A DNA stretch of 64,000 bases from Monoplex corrugatus (GCA_030674185.1 JAPXFY010000022.1:2685093-2749092); one strand, 5' to 3'; shown: positions 20,470 to 31,812, counted from the first letter of the stretch. Numbers and translations: made by a program. Notes: a model not told the origin generated them from the sequence alone.

Positions 20470-20970
20470 GTTTCTGGAGTCATTTTATCCAGAGGGCGTG
20501 GCAACACTCAAAATGGCTGGCAGATGACAACGCGACCAGTTTAGAGATTTTCTAAACGAATTTTTTTGCGGACAAATCGCCGATGCCCGGGAAGGTGAAG
20601 ACCTGCAAGATATCTTGGAGGGTCTTATGCTTAGATTGATTTTTATCAAGATTTGCGCTATATAAATTGTAATTATTATATTATTATTATTATTATGCTT
20701 CCTGGAGATGCCGGCATGATCGATCAGGCCCGTCCAACAGAAATTTCGACGATGATGTGGCGGAGGATGGGTGAGCGAGGAAGGTGAACTCGTCACATGC
20801 CATTCGCGAGAGAGTCGCGACCGCTCGTGATGACAACTTCCCCAATAATCCCCAACCTCCTGATTTTTTCTCTCTATTTATTGATGAGAGAATCATCGAT
20901 CTTTTAGTTGAGTAGACTAACCTCTGCGCTCAAAGAAAGATCGATGCTGGCAACCTGAAACCACACTCTA
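20470..20970 (+). pseudogene. piggyBac transposase, first exon (interrupted by a 60-bp LINE tail)
   Basis: N-terminal acidic region (DQFRDFLNEFFCGQIADARE, LQDILEGLML) continues after a 60-bp insertion. A later frame carries DDNFPNNPQPPDFFSLFIDE and IIDLLVEQTNLCAQRK-like sequence (one in-frame TAG replaces Gln). This matches the PLDFF...LLEL(I/V)VEETN motif of piggyBac N-termini. The exon ends at a GTAAGT donor at about 20,971. The second exon lies 2.5 kb away because a pogo element occupies the intron. Confidence 0.7.
20633..20692 (+). mobile_element. 60-bp LINE 3'-tail insertion
   Basis: The insert contains GCGCTATATAAATTG and ends in (ATT)n, the tail signature of the LINEs in this window. 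It is flanked by the 8-bp direct repeat TTATGCTT (20,625-20,632 and 20,693-20,700), a target site duplication. This is an extreme 5' truncation of a LINE or a tail-sharing SINE. Confidence 0.75.
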
Positions 20971-21443
20971 GGTAAGTTTCCATTTTTTGTTTCATACACA
21001 CCCCCTTTCGCGTCTTCCTCTCTCTCTATTTACCTCTCTCTCTCTCTCTCACTTTTTACCTCTCGTTCCCGTTCTTTCTACACTCTCTCCTCTCTCTTTT
21101 TTCATCTCGTTTGCTCACTTGTTTGTTTGTTTGTTTTTTTGCTGAAATAGTTATTTCCTCCATCGATTTGCCCACTCTTCTGTTTTTTCTGTCTCTGCTC
21201 CTCCTAGCTCCCTCTCTGTGCAATTCATGTGTTTCTTTTGAGTAATTTAGAAAGGAGACTTAGGTGTATGAGCTTTTCTGTGATGATTTTCTGCATCAAT
21301 GGCAGATTTTGTTTTTCTCCTCACCGTAAATGAACTTGTTACAATCCCTCTCTATCACTGGTTTTCTCTTTTTGTCTTGAATGAAAAAATGTGGTTGTGT
21401 GTGTTTGTATGAGTGTGTTTGTGTGTGATGTTCTAGGTAAATA
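20971..21443. other. piggyBac intron sequence, CT-rich
   Basis: The sequence downstream of the GTAAGT donor contains a CTCTCTCT-rich tract (21,010-21,190) and no coding signal. It runs up to the pogo insertion. Confidence 0.5.
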
Positions 21444-23311
21444 CTGTAAAGTACCTTGTAAGCGCCCATTACCATGTAAGCGCCCACCCCCTACTTCTGG
21501 ACTAAAATTGTGTAAAGGGTGATGTACAAGTAAACGCCCACCCCCTATTTCAGAGAGAAGAAACGAAACTATAAATCTCAACAGTAGTGCCAGTGGAAAC
21601 CGAAAGTTGCGTTTTCTTGGAAAAACGACATCCTGCATCATTTCTAAATTGGCTTCATTTGTAAATATCGTCATTTCAAGACAGTTCAAGACAGTTGGGA
21701 CTTCGTTGCTGAGTCAGTGCTCCAGGTGCCATCAGTGAAAATGCCTCGACTACAATCATACACAGTTGATTTTAAGCTTGATGCAATACGTTTTCTTGAT
21801 GAACACCAGGGGAATGTGACGCTGACCGCTAAGGAGTTTGGGGTAGACAGAAAACGAATACGAGAATGGAGAGAGCAACGAAACATGCTGCAGCAAAACA
21901 TGACTGGAGAGAAGAAAAAGAAAAGAAAGCTCCATCAAGGCAGGGAAGTGCAGTCGATTGAAATTGATCAAGCTGTTCTTTTGTTTCTGGATGAAGAACG
22001 AGCTGAGGGCAGAGTTGTTAGGAACAAGGATCTGCGCCAAAAAGCCAACGAGATTGCTGGTGGCCTTGGCCTTCAAGACTTTTCAGCCTCCCAAATGTGG
22101 CTAAAGCGCTGGAAACAGCGGCACTCTGTTTGCACCCGCAGGTCTACCCACACAAGACAAAAAGTCCCAGATGATTTCGAAGAGCATTTGTTCAACTTTC
22201 GAGTGTCAATTCTGAGACTGAGAAATCAACGTGATTACCCACTACGTTTCATTCAGAATATGGACCAAACGATGGTTCGTTTTGATATGGTCCCCAGTCG
22301 TACAAATGAGCGAAAAGGGGTGAAGCAAGTGAGAATCAAGACTACAAACGCCCAAAAACGGGGATTTACTGTGGCTCTGTATGCATCTGCTGATGGTGTA
22401 AAATACCCAGCCACAATTGTCTTGAAGGAGAGAAATGGGCAGATCCCACAGCGTGCTTTTCGCAACCTTCAAATTCCTGCGAATGTTCGTATCCAAGCAA
22501 CAAGAAACGGATGGATGACAAGGGAGTCCCTTCAGATGTGGGTGGAGCAAGTGGTCGGTGAAATGGACCACAGGCGGCTGCTAGTCCTTGACAGCTACAG
22601 GGCGCACCAGATTCCTCAGATCCGCCAGGCATTGAACGAAAGACATGTTGACGTCGTGTTTGTGCCCCCAGGCTGCACTGGGCTTGCCCAGCCAGTCGAT
22701 GTTGGCATCGCCAAGCCCTTCAAGGATCGTGTTCGTGATCAGTGGGTGCAGTGGATGCGACAGCCCCGCCCTTTGACGGCAGCTGGCAACCTGACCCAGC
22801 CCACTAGGCAAGACGTGATCACCTGGGTCAGCCAGGCCTGGGAAGGAGTTCCAGAGGAGACCATCCGCACCTGCTTCCTTCGATGCGCCATCTCAAACGC
22901 CATGGACGGCGCCGAGGACGATCAGGCACTCGAGTGGTTCCCAAATGAGATGGATGGCATTCTGCCACAGGAAGCTGCTGCAGAGGAGCAAGATGAATAT
23001 GATGAAAGTTCCAATGATGACGAGGAAGAAGCAGACGGATTTGGATTTTTTGAATAAGCGGCACAACATGTGACTATGATTTTCAGTGGCAATGTGACCA
23101 GTTTTACTTTGAGAAAGAATTTTTTCGTTTTAAAATTGGAATAAATAGGATTTTTGTTTGAATTCAAGTCTTTTGGTGTTAACTTGTACCTTCAATGGTT
23201 GAATTATACTTTGGACAAAGGGTAGGATACCTAGTAAGCGCCCACCGCCTACTTTTCTAAGAAATTTGTGCTTAATTAAGGGGGGGTGGGCGCTTACAAG
23301 GTACTTTACAG
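21444..23311 (+). mobile_element. Intact pogo-superfamily transposon
   Basis: A 1,868-bp element with perfect 25-bp terminal inverted repeats starting CTGTAAAGTACCTTGTAAGC. It is flanked by TA on both sides (21,442-21,443; 23,312-23,313), as expected for Tc1/mariner-pogo elements. Subterminal copies of GTAAGCGCCCACCCCCTAC-like sequence occur at about 21,476, 21,530 and 23,234. It holds one uninterrupted transposase ORF. It lies in the intron of a piggyBac gene. Confidence 0.92.
21741..23057 (+). CDS. pogo/Tigger-type transposase
   Basis: 439 codons from the first ATG (21,741). Residues about 5-45 (YTVDFKLDAIRFLDEHQGNV, KEFGVDRKRIREWREQR) form a Brinker/CENP-B-like helix-turn-helix. A CENPB-type second domain lies at about 70-150 (VVRNKDLRQKANEIAGGLGL, FSASQMWLKRWKQRHS). 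The DDE core has Asp175 (QNMDQTMVRF), Asp284 (LLVLDSYRAHQIPQIR) and Asp320 (GCTGLAQPVDVGIAKPFKDR), giving a DD(35)D layout. The acidic tail (EEQDEYDESSNDDEEEADGF) is usual for the group. It is the expected length with no stop or frameshift, so it could still be active. Confidence 0.92.
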   Translation: MPRLQSYTVDFKLDAIRFLDEHQGNVTLTAKEFGVDRKRIREWREQRNMLQQNMTGEKKKKRKLHQGREVQSIEIDQAVLLFLDEERAEGRVVRNKDLRQKANEIAGGLGLQDFSASQMWLKRWKQRHSVCTRRSTHTRQKVPDDFEEHLFNFRVSILRLRNQRDYPLRFIQNMDQTMVRFDMVPSRTNERKGVKQVRIKTTNAQKRGFTVALYASADGVKYPATIVLKERNGQIPQRAFRNLQIPANVRIQATRNGWMTRESLQMWVEQVVGEMDHRRLLVLDSYRAHQIPQIRQALNERHVDVVFVPPGCTGLAQPVDVGIAKPFKDRVRDQWVQWMRQPRPLTAAGNLTQPTRQDVITWVSQAWEGVPEETIRTCFLRCAISNAMDGAEDDQALEWFPNEMDGILPQEAAAEEQDEYDESSNDDEEEADGFGFFE

Positions 23312-23495
23312 TAATTGCATGTTCTTTGATTGTTTTAGTGAAGCATTGTGTATCAGAGTGTGTATGTGTATGCTAGCAAATATGTTTATGCAAGCATATG
23401 TGTGTGTGTATGTGAGTGTGTGTGTGTGGTTACATGTTATGCTTTTTTTTTTTTTTTCTCTTTCTCTGTGTGTAACAAAGTGGATTTATTCCCAG

Positions 23496-23767
23496 GTTGC
23501 ATCGCTGGGAACCGCTGACCAGGGCAGAGATGAGGGTGTTTCTACCATCCCAGAGTACTGGTCAACGGATGAAATCACAGAGACGCCATTTTTCTCCAAA
23601 AACATGACATCTCTGCGTTTTGAAGCCATCCTCAGTAACTTCCATCTTGTGGACAACACAGAGGATGACTTCACCGACCCCCTCTTCAAAGTGAGGCCTT
23701 TCTACAATCACCTGCGGGCCAAGTTCCTGGTCTACTCGCCAGAAAGGGACATCAGCTTTGACGAAGC
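23496..23767 (+). pseudogene. piggyBac transposase, second exon, 5' part
   Basis: Acceptor TTCCCAG at about 23,489-23,495. The exon encodes TIPEYWSTDEITETPFFSKN, LRFEAILSNFHLVDNTEDDF, DPLFKVRPFYNHLRAKF and DISFDEA (first catalytic Asp). Homology stops exactly at DEA, where a LINE is inserted, and resumes at about 26,330 with CPWKGRLRFRVYN. Together with 20,470-20,970 and 26,330-27,140 it makes one piggyBac gene. Confidence 0.8.
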
Positions 23768-26329
23768 GGCGGCGGTGGCGGTGTGTGTGTTTACATCAGT
23801 CAGCAGTTTTGTCACCGAGCCAACGTCACCGTCAGAAAAACTCTGTGTACCCCTGACCTTGAACTGATTTCCTTGTCTCTCAGACCCAAATACCTGCCAC
23901 GCGAATTTGGACAAGTGTTTGTGACAGTTATTTATAGCCATCCGAAAGCCAACACTCCACGTGCTGTGACAGAAATTGCCGATGTTGTGCATTATTTACA
24001 AACACTCTCACCAGATGCCCCAAATTTTGTACTTGGTGATTTCAACTCTTGTGACCTGAAACAGACTTTACCTTCTTTTAAACAGTATGTAACTTGCAAT
24101 ACCCGTCTAAATGGAAAACCTGATCGATGCTATGGTAACATCACCTCTGCTTTTAAATCTTTTCCTCTCCCTGAGATAGGTAAATCCGATCACCAAGCCA
24201 TTCATTTAATCCCTGCTTACAGACCTGGTGTTCAAACCCAGCCAGTTGTAAAGAAGAAAGTTAAAGTTTGGTCTAGTGAAGATGTTTCAAAACTGCAGGC
24301 ATGTTATGAATGTACAGACTGGGATATGTTTATTGACACTTCTGATTCTGTTGACGAAGCTACCAACGTCATCTCTGATTATGTTACATTTTGTGAAAAC
24401 ATGCTTATTCCGACAAAAGAAGTAAAAGTTTTTCCCAACAACAAGCCGTGGATCACAAAGTCACTGAAACATACCATTAATGAGAAGAAAATAGCATTCC
24501 AGAGTGGGGATAGGGTGAAGAGGAAGCAGGTTCAGAAGAAATTAAGAGAAGAACTAAGGATAGCCAAAGTAGAATATAAAAACAAAGTAGAGCAAACATT
24601 TTTTCGTGGTAATATGAAAGATGCGTGGAAGGGGATTAAAGTCCTTACTGGCCAGTATAAGCCACAACAGAGATGTTCCCTCCCTGAGGATGAAAAGATC
24701 AAGTTTGCCAACTCTATGAATGAGTTTTATTGTAGGTTTGAGAGGCAAGACTTGAAAGACCAGTTACTTGATGTTATGAATGATTTGAGGGAAAGGGGGC
24801 GGGGAAAGGAAAGTGATGACGGTGGGATCGACGGCTCTGTTGTTGAGGCTATTTTTAGAAAACAGAACATTCACAAAGCTGTTGGACCAGACTATATCAG
24901 TGGAGGGTTGTTACGCACGTGCGCTAGTCAGTTGTCATATGTTTTTAGCATGCTGTTTTCATGGTCGCTTAGAGCCTGCACTGTGCCTTCTCTCTGGAAA
25001 AACTCGATCATTTCTCCTGTTCCAAAATCCAAAGGTCCAAAACTGCTCAATGACTTTAGACCTGTAGCCTTGACCTCCATAGTAATGAAATGCTTTGAAC
25101 GGATAGTCTTACGCCAGGTACAAACCCAGACACAGCGCTCTCTTGACCCTTTTCAGTTTGCATACAAACAAAACAGATCCACTGATGACGCAACACTCAC
25201 TCTTTTACACAACGCACACACTCATGTAGAAAAGCCAGGCTCTTTCGTACGCATTCTATTTGTAGACTTCTCTTCAGCATTCAATACTATTCAACCTCAT
25301 CTCATGGCACTCAAACTCCTCAAACTCAATGTTTGTCCTAAGCTCATTCTCTGGATAATAGATTTTCTTATTAATTGTTCTCAAACTGTCTCTTTTCATC
25401 ATACACTCTCTGACTCTCGTTCCACCTCAACGGGCGCTCCTCAGGGTACAGTCCTCTCTCCTGTCCTCTTTACTCTCTACACCAATGACTGCTCTGGCAC
25501 TGATCTCACTCCTGTTATAAAATATTCAGATGACACAGCAATCCAAGACCTCTCCAACTCAGACACAACATTCAACCAAGAAGTAGTTAAGTTCACTACC
25601 TGGTGTACAGACAACTTTTTAGATCTAAATGTTAGAAAGACCAAGGAGATGATCGTGGATTTCCGGAGAGAGCCCGGTGTGATCCCTGACCTTTTTATCA
25701 ATGGTGTGAAAGTTGAGCGTGTGAATGAGTATAAGTATCTTGGAACGATTCTTGACAGCAAACTCACCTTTGATACAAACACGCAAATAATACACAAAAA
25801 ATGTCAGTCACGCCTTTTCTGTCTTCAAAAACTTAGGTCTCTGCGTATGAAAGAGTCCATTCTTGGTAATTTCTATCGTTGTTTTATTGAATCTGTCTTT
25901 AACTTTTGGATTTTTGTGCTGGTTTGCTGGTCTGAGTGTGAAGAATAAGAGAGTGTTGGACAGGGTGGTGAAGGTGAGTGGCAAAGTAGTGGGAGTACAA
26001 CAGAGGAGCATTAATGAACTATATGAGTGTCGTATTGTGAGCAAGGCGAGAATGATCTTAGGTGAATCCACTCACGTGCTAGCTAAGCATTATGAGCTCT
26101 TGCCATCATCAAAAAGGTACAGAACTCTGAAATGTTCCACCAACAGAGCAAGAATGTCTTTTGTAAATAGGTCAGTTGAGTATCTGAACAAGATTGCAGT
26201 GTGAGTGACTAAAGGAGTGTGAGAGAGCGGGAGTTATGTAATTGTTTGTCTATTGCAGAATTTTACGCTGAACATGTACTGAATTTCTCTAAAGAGACAT
26301 TAAAGTGATCTTGAATCTTGAATCTTGAA
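23768..26329 (+). mobile_element. LINE 3 (endonuclease-RT, TTGAATC tail) inside piggyBac exon
   Basis: The 5'-truncated non-LTR element begins within the endonuclease (GGGVCVYISQQ) and ends with three TCTTGAA units (about 26,308-26,329). It interrupts the piggyBac codons between DEA and CPWKG. It differs in sequence and tail from the (ATT)n LINEs. Confidence 0.85.
23783..25948 (+). pseudogene. LINE 3 endonuclease/reverse transcriptase ORF, 5' truncated
   Basis: 721 open codons: partial AP endonuclease (VFVTVIYSHPKANTPRAV, FVLGDFNSCDL, KSDHQAIHLIP), then RT with HKAVGPDYISGGLLRTCA, DFRPVALTSIVMKCFERIVL, DPFQFAYKQNRSTDDATLTL, ILFVDFSSAFNTIQPHLM, TGAPQGTVLSPVLFTLYTND, IKYSDDTAIQ (F/YxDD-type catalytic motif) and LDLNVRKTKEMIVDFRR. 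The frame ends at 25,948, and a C-terminal segment continues in another frame at 25,863-26,204 (LLPSSKRYRTLKCSTNRARM). It resembles Jockey-superfamily LINEs known from fish and molluscs. The exact clade is unassigned. Confidence 0.85.
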
Positions 26330-27140
26330 TGTCCCTGGAAAGGCAGACTCCGCTTCCGGGTATACAATCCTGCCAAGCCTACCAAGTTTGGCATCAAAAT
26401 GTATGAGGCATGTGAGGCCAAGTCAGGGTATGTACTTGGCATGGATATATACCAGGGTTCCACACCAGGCACTGACTTCTCCGAGGCACTGGGCATCGAG
26501 CAGGAGCTGAACACCACCACCTGCATCGTCCTCGGCCTTCTCAGCTACTGTGGATTGTTGGACCAAGGGCATCACGTTTACATGGACAACTACTACACCA
26601 GTCCAGAGCTCTTCACCCAACTCTATCTGCTGAACACTATGCTTGTGGTACAGTGCGTACAAACAGGCAAGGCATGCCAAGTGTCTTCAAGAAGGCGAAG
26701 AGGAGGGCAGATAGAGTTGAGCTGACCCAGGGACAGAGCATCTTCAGGCAGAATGACCATCTTCTGGCCCTGAAATACCATGATAAGCGCGATGTCCATA
26801 TGCTGACAACAATCCACAGCCCCACTGAAGTCAAGCTGGACAAGTGGGATGAGGCAGGCAACCCCATCTGGAAGCCAACCTGCATTGTGGACTATATCCG
26901 CAATATGGGGGGGATGGACACTTCTGACCAAATAATTGCTAATTATTCCCTGCTGAGGAAAACTGTGAAGTGGTGGAGGAAACTTTTCTTCTATCTCTTC
27001 ACAGTAGCACTCTGCAATGCTTACTGTCTCCACCGGAAGTTTGCCAACAATACGTTGACACACTATCAGTTCCGGAGAGAGATTGTGCGTCAGCTGATTC
27101 TCCAGTCTCCTGATGCACCTGCGAAATACCAGCAACACAC
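26330..27140 (+). pseudogene. piggyBac transposase, second exon, 3' part
   Basis: It continues from 23,767 with CPWKGRLRFRVYNPAKPTKF, YVLGMDIYQGS, HVYMDNYYTSPELFTQLY (second Asp). A frameshift near 26,640-26,660 follows, then RTNRQGMPSVFKKAKRR, VHMLTTIHSPTEV, YIRNMGGMDTSDQIIANYSL (third Asp), TVKWWRKLFFYLFTVALCNA and LTHYQFRREIVRQLI. The expected C-terminal zinc domain is not reached, because another piggyBac fragment is fused at about 27,141. Confidence 0.8.
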
Positions 27141-27755
27141 CTGGAGCCCTGACTACAACCCCCTGTTCAAAATTAGGCCCTTTCTCAACATGTTGAAACC
27201 CTTGTTCAAGTCACAGTATAACCCAGGCCGTGACTTGAGTGTAGACGAGTCCATGATAGGATCCAAGGGATGAGTGTTTTTCAAACAGTTCATGCCAGGA
27301 AAGCCAAAAAATGGGGCATCAAAGTGTGGCAAATGTGTGAGGCAGAAACTGGCCACTGTGTGGACTTTGACGTCTACACCGGTCGTCACAGTCGCCAGGA
27401 CACCAGTGTCAGCCTGAGGGAAAAAGTCGTCAACAAACTGGCCTCTGACTACTTCAACCAGAACAGGCACTTGTACTTTGACCGCTTCTTCGCCTGTTCC
27501 CCTCCTGAAAAATCTGCGCGCCAAGGGGACATATGCCTGCGCGACAGTCATGCCCAACAGGAAAGGACTACCAATGGAGGTGAAGCACGACTTGCCAACC
27601 AAGGGGACCTGCCGCAGATGGAGCAGGGATTATTGATGGCCAGTCTACAAAGACAAGCGCCAAATATTTATGCTGAGCACCAACCAGCCCCCAGGTAAAA
27701 CGATGTCAAAGAACAAAGAGACGGCCACTTTCATTGCTGCATACAACAAGTGACA
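27141..27755 (+). pseudogene. Second piggyBac fragment fused in frame
   Basis: The frame runs on into SPDYNPLFKIRPFLNMLKPL and DLSVDESMIGSKG, an N-terminal/core segment that should precede what lies upstream. It must therefore be a different copy. After a frameshift at about 27,270 it gives KKWGIKVWQMCEAETGHCVD, YFNQNRHLYFDRFFAC (second Asp), then, with further shifts, MPNRKGLP-like sequence and a final KNKETATFIAAYNK. The first and second catalytic Asp are present and the rest is absent. Confidence 0.75.
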
Positions 27756-27904
27756 AGTATATATATTCGATTGGAGTATCATGACAGTGGATACGATGGA
27801 GGACATGTTCAGGTTGGACCATATGTTTGTGACTCACATAAGTCCGCTGTGTATGTTATAGGCTAGTTGTGGGCTAACAGCATGATGTCATCATGACTTT
27901 ACCT

Positions 27905-29052
27905 TGATTTGGTGACAATACAGGGGACAGCAGTTTGGTGTTAGCTGTGTTACTGATCTCCTCACTGGCATATGCATAGATTACCATGTCATGAGCAAGT
28001 TTTGCCACAAATGTAAGACTACTGGGAAAAGAATGAAAGACTGTGGTGAGAATGCCTATCAGATTTGGTGGCAGGATCACCAAACTGAATGCAAAAAACA
28101 ATTATGATGGCTCTTCAGGAATGATGGAGGTCACAGGTGCAAAGGAAATTTGGGGCCGTTCCATCAAAGTACACAAGTTGCGGTATACAACTGTACTTTC
28201 AGATGGTGACAGCAAAACATACAATGAACTTGTGAATTTGAATCCATATGGTGACATTAAAATAGAAAAAGAAGAATGTATCAACCATGTGTCCAAAAGA
28301 CTTGGAACAGCTCTTCGCAACTTAGTTTCTGACAGCAGCAAGAGCGGTGTGACACTTGGAGGAAGAGGGTATGGCAAGCTGACTCAAGTTGTCATAAACA
28401 AGCTGTAGGCCCACTATGCAAAAGCCATCACAAGCCATCCATCAGTTGATGACATGGCACGTGCAGTGTGGGCTTCGGTTATGCACTGTACCTCCAATGA
28501 CGCAGATCCACGCCATCGTTTTTGTCCCCAGGGAAGAGAGTCTTGGTGTTTTTACAACCGAGCTCAAGCTCGTCATCAGCCGCCTCCACCACATAAGGAC
28601 AATGTGACAAACCCAATCTCTAGAGATGTTTTTTTTAAAATCCTGAGCATGTCTACAGAAGGTTGGCAGATCCTGAGTTGCTCAAAAGATGTAGTCGTGG
28701 CAAGACACAGAATGCAAATGAAAGCCTTCATGGAGTAATCTAGAGTTGATGCCCAAAACAGATGTTTGCATCTCGTGATAAGGTTGAAGTTGCAACACTC
28801 CTCTCTGTTGGTGAATTCAACATGGGAGCTTCAGCTAGCCACCACTTCATGACTGCACAGGGTCTGTTTGTTGGACAAAACACCAAAAGGCTTGGAGAAC
28901 AGCGGGACAAATCCAGAGTTGCGAAATGTCGTCGGAGCCAACAACAAAAACATTTGCGTCTAAGACAAAAAGTATGGCAGGCCAAGGAAAAAGAAAGGAG
29001 GAAACATCTTCAAGCTGAAGACGGCCCTGCTTATGTTCCAGGAGGTTTCTGA
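27905..29052 (+). pseudogene. Mutator-like transposase fragment (MULE)
   Basis: Matches the Mutator-like transposase domain found in many invertebrate genomes: TDLLTGICIDYHVMSKFCHK (28,000-region frame), GMMEVTGAKEIWGRSIKVHK, YTTVLSDGDSKTYNELVNLN (Asp), KEECINHVSKRLGTALRNLV (Glu/Cys/His), SLGGRGYGKLT-type Gly motif, MARAVWASVMHCTSNDADPR, GRESWCFYNRAQA and NANESLHGV-like sequence. Several frame breaks (about 28,085, 28,408, 28,738) make it inactive. The sequence resembles the copy at 42,775-44,125, but that copy covers more of the N-terminus. Confidence 0.8.
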
Positions 29053-29800
29053 AGTGAGCAGGTGAATTTTAAAACACTTGTGTACCTTTATTATAATCAC
29101 ACACTCATTCAAACACTTGCTCAACTTCAAACACGTTTTTCTCATTTTAGTATATTTTGAACACCTTTGCAATCCTAACTTCTCAAATAAGCATCACACC
29201 AGGCTGAAAATGTGTATGCATGTAGCCCAAATCATTATCTAAAACATGACAGAGGGATTTTTTCTATAACTTACAATCTGGCTGAATTAATTTTGATCAA
29301 AGTCAAAAAAAATTAAGTTTCATATTTTAGAAAACTGCAGTTGTTCAAGTTAATGTAAATTATGTTCCTTGTAAATATTTTAAACAAAGCTTCTGCCATG
29401 TTGTAGTTCACACATTAATTAATCATTTAAAACTGTTTTGGTGTAAATCTATCAACCCTGTAGTAAATAGGCTTTGCGAAAATATTTGTTGTTTATTTTT
29501 CAAAATGGCCATCGTTGCCATTGACAACACGCATGCAAATGACCAATTTGCATGTGAATTCTAATGTTTTACATCTGAGTTGATAATAAACACATAGAAA
29601 TAGAGCAAATGTCAAATGCAAAGTAATGTGTTATATGTGGGCAAGGGCTCCCCTTAAAACCACTGACGCAGCGGATGAGGACATCGCTGTCAGCTAAATG
29701 AAGTACCATCCCTCAGGCTATTATACATGGCCAGATCAGACCGATTTGTCCTGGGTCAAGATCCAGGAAATTACAAGAGTACTGGGCGACCCATGGATCG
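29053..29800. other. No gene recognised (AT-rich)
   Basis: Non-coding AT-rich stretch with many short direct runs and no domain. It probably includes MULE 3' flank and older repeats that I cannot identify. Confidence 0.5.
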
Positions 29801-29812
29801 ATGGACGTGGTC

Positions 29813-29886
29813 ACTACACTTTTAGTAGTTGACATCATCCGTCTCCATCGCTGCTGTCATATGATGTCAGCTACTAAAAGTGTAGT
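29813..29886. repeat. Inverted repeat, 26-bp arms, 22-nt loop
   Basis: Left arm ACTACACTTTTAGTAGTTGA... (29,813-29,838). The right arm (29,861-29,886) is its reverse complement except for one base. It forms a strong hairpin immediately upstream of the LINE C-terminal fragment. Confidence 0.85.
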
Positions 29887-29904
29887 TGACAAAATGTATA
29901 CGAC

Positions 29905-30371
29905 TAGTTGTATGTACACGCTGCTGAAACAGAGACGTATGCGCTGGCTTGACCATGCCATGCGCATGGACGACAGACGGATCCCTAAAGACCTCCTCTA
30001 CGGAAAACTTGTGCAGGGAAAACATCCCACAGGCAGACCACAGCTGCGATTCAAAGACGTGTGCAAGAGGGACCTAAAAGCCTTGAACATCGAACAACTG
30101 GGAAGCAACAGCCCTCAAAAGGTCAGCCTGGAGACAGACTGTGCAGAAAGGTCTCTCCAAGTTCGAAGAGACACTCGCTCAGCATCACGAGAAAAAGAGA
30201 ACGAGAAGAAAGACTGCAGCCCAGGCAGACAGACCAGCGTCAGACTTCACCTGTGCCCTCTGCCACAGGGACTGTCATTTCCGCGTCGGACTGGCCAGCC
30301 ACACCCCACGCTGTACCAGAATAAACACCAAGAGCGCAACTCCATAGTCTTCTGAGACTGAAGGATGCCTA
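29905..30371 (+). pseudogene. LINE C-terminal fragment with C2H2-like finger
   Basis: TLLKQRRMRWLDHAMRMDDR, IPKDLLYGKLVQGKHPTGRP and RFKDVCKRDLKALNIEQLG are the conserved C-terminus of the endonuclease-RT LINE family whose endonuclease appears at 9-412. After a frameshift a zinc-finger-like CALCHRDCHFRVGLASHTPR follows. The 3' end reads TTCTGAGACTGAAGGATGCC, the usual end of this family, and element A copy 2 starts 9 bp later. Confidence 0.8.
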
Positions 30372-31812
30372 TATGACTAGTTGCCAAAAGGTGGGCCTGA
30401 AGAGGGTCTCCAAGTTATTTTGGAAATAAAATGAATATGCAAAAAACTGATTGTGAGTTTATTGTGTGAATTGTGTGAAAGAATGAATGAAGAGATAACA
30501 GAGATAACATCAGGCAAGAAATTTACTTAGTTTGGCTGATATGTGCCGCAAGTGTTTCAAAGTGACCTAAAATCGTGCCCCAGAAAACAGGACACATCAC
30601 CACTCAGTGTGCAGTATTGTCAGACATTCAGTCCAGCATGAAAAAAACTGACTGATCCTTTGAAACAATGTTGAAGATACATTAAATAATCTTTACAAAT
30701 GACCATGCAAGCCATTTTTTTTTTTTAAAAACATGAAAAATGCTCTGTCAATTTCGTCGTGTTACCCGTTAACCGTCTGTCAGGCAAATCAACAATCTTC
30801 CAACCAAGTTTAGATTCTAAGCACTTTGGGTTAGAGAGTTTATATGACGTCACAAAATACTCTCAAAAATGCTTTTCAATTCAAAGTAACTTTAGAATAA
30901 TAATTTCTGCGTTAAAGTGGATTTTATTGAGCCTAATTTTTTCGTGTAAGATTAACGAGTAACACTGCGATTTTTTTTCTCCATAAAAAATACCGTTATT
31001 CCAAATTTTTCACGGTAATTCAGTTTCGAGCCATTTCCTACACTTCCACTGAGTGGTCGTTCCTTTGTTTTGACGCTGTGTGTGTGCAGACTCAGTTACT
31101 GGAGACATCGAAAGGTATGTTGTCAGATTTTTTTTCTGCTTTCACGGGTAACACTTTTTTCACGAGTAACACTTTTTTCACGAGTAACACATACTTTCAT
31201 GATATTATGCAGGCTAGTTCTTAATTGCAAGACGATTTATCTTTGCTATGTCGATAAATAGATTGCACGATTGTTACAGCGTGTATCTAAGGCACAAACG
31301 ATACTCCAGTCACAAATGAGTAGACAGGCAGTTTGATTTTGTTGAAATCTGACAACGGGAACCAGTCGTGTCAGGTTCACAGATAACACCAGTATCGGCC
31401 TTGTCAGGTTCACAAACGACACTTGTGAGGTAGCTTTTTCAAATATTTCATGGAGATAACGATATATTCGCTGTAGAATAGTAGTTGGCTTTTGTTCTTA
31501 CGTCATCTGCCATACTCGGTTTCGGGTAATTGTTATTTTGCGATGCCTGAGTATTTCTTTTCCCATTTTCTCGTGTTTAACCCTTATCTCCCCGACGCGG
31601 CCGAAAGCGCCCGGTAAAATTTCGTACCGTTAAACCCCAAAACATCCGAAAGCGGTCGCCAGACACGTGGTTACTTTGGGCGCAGCCATCGCTGTTTACA
31701 TAAACGAGAATCTCGTGGACGTGAAAGCCTCGTTTTCACTACTTCCTGCTGTTTACTGTATCGAAATCGGTCAAGTCTTCTACTTTCTACAATTTTTCAA
31801 AGTTTGTCAACA

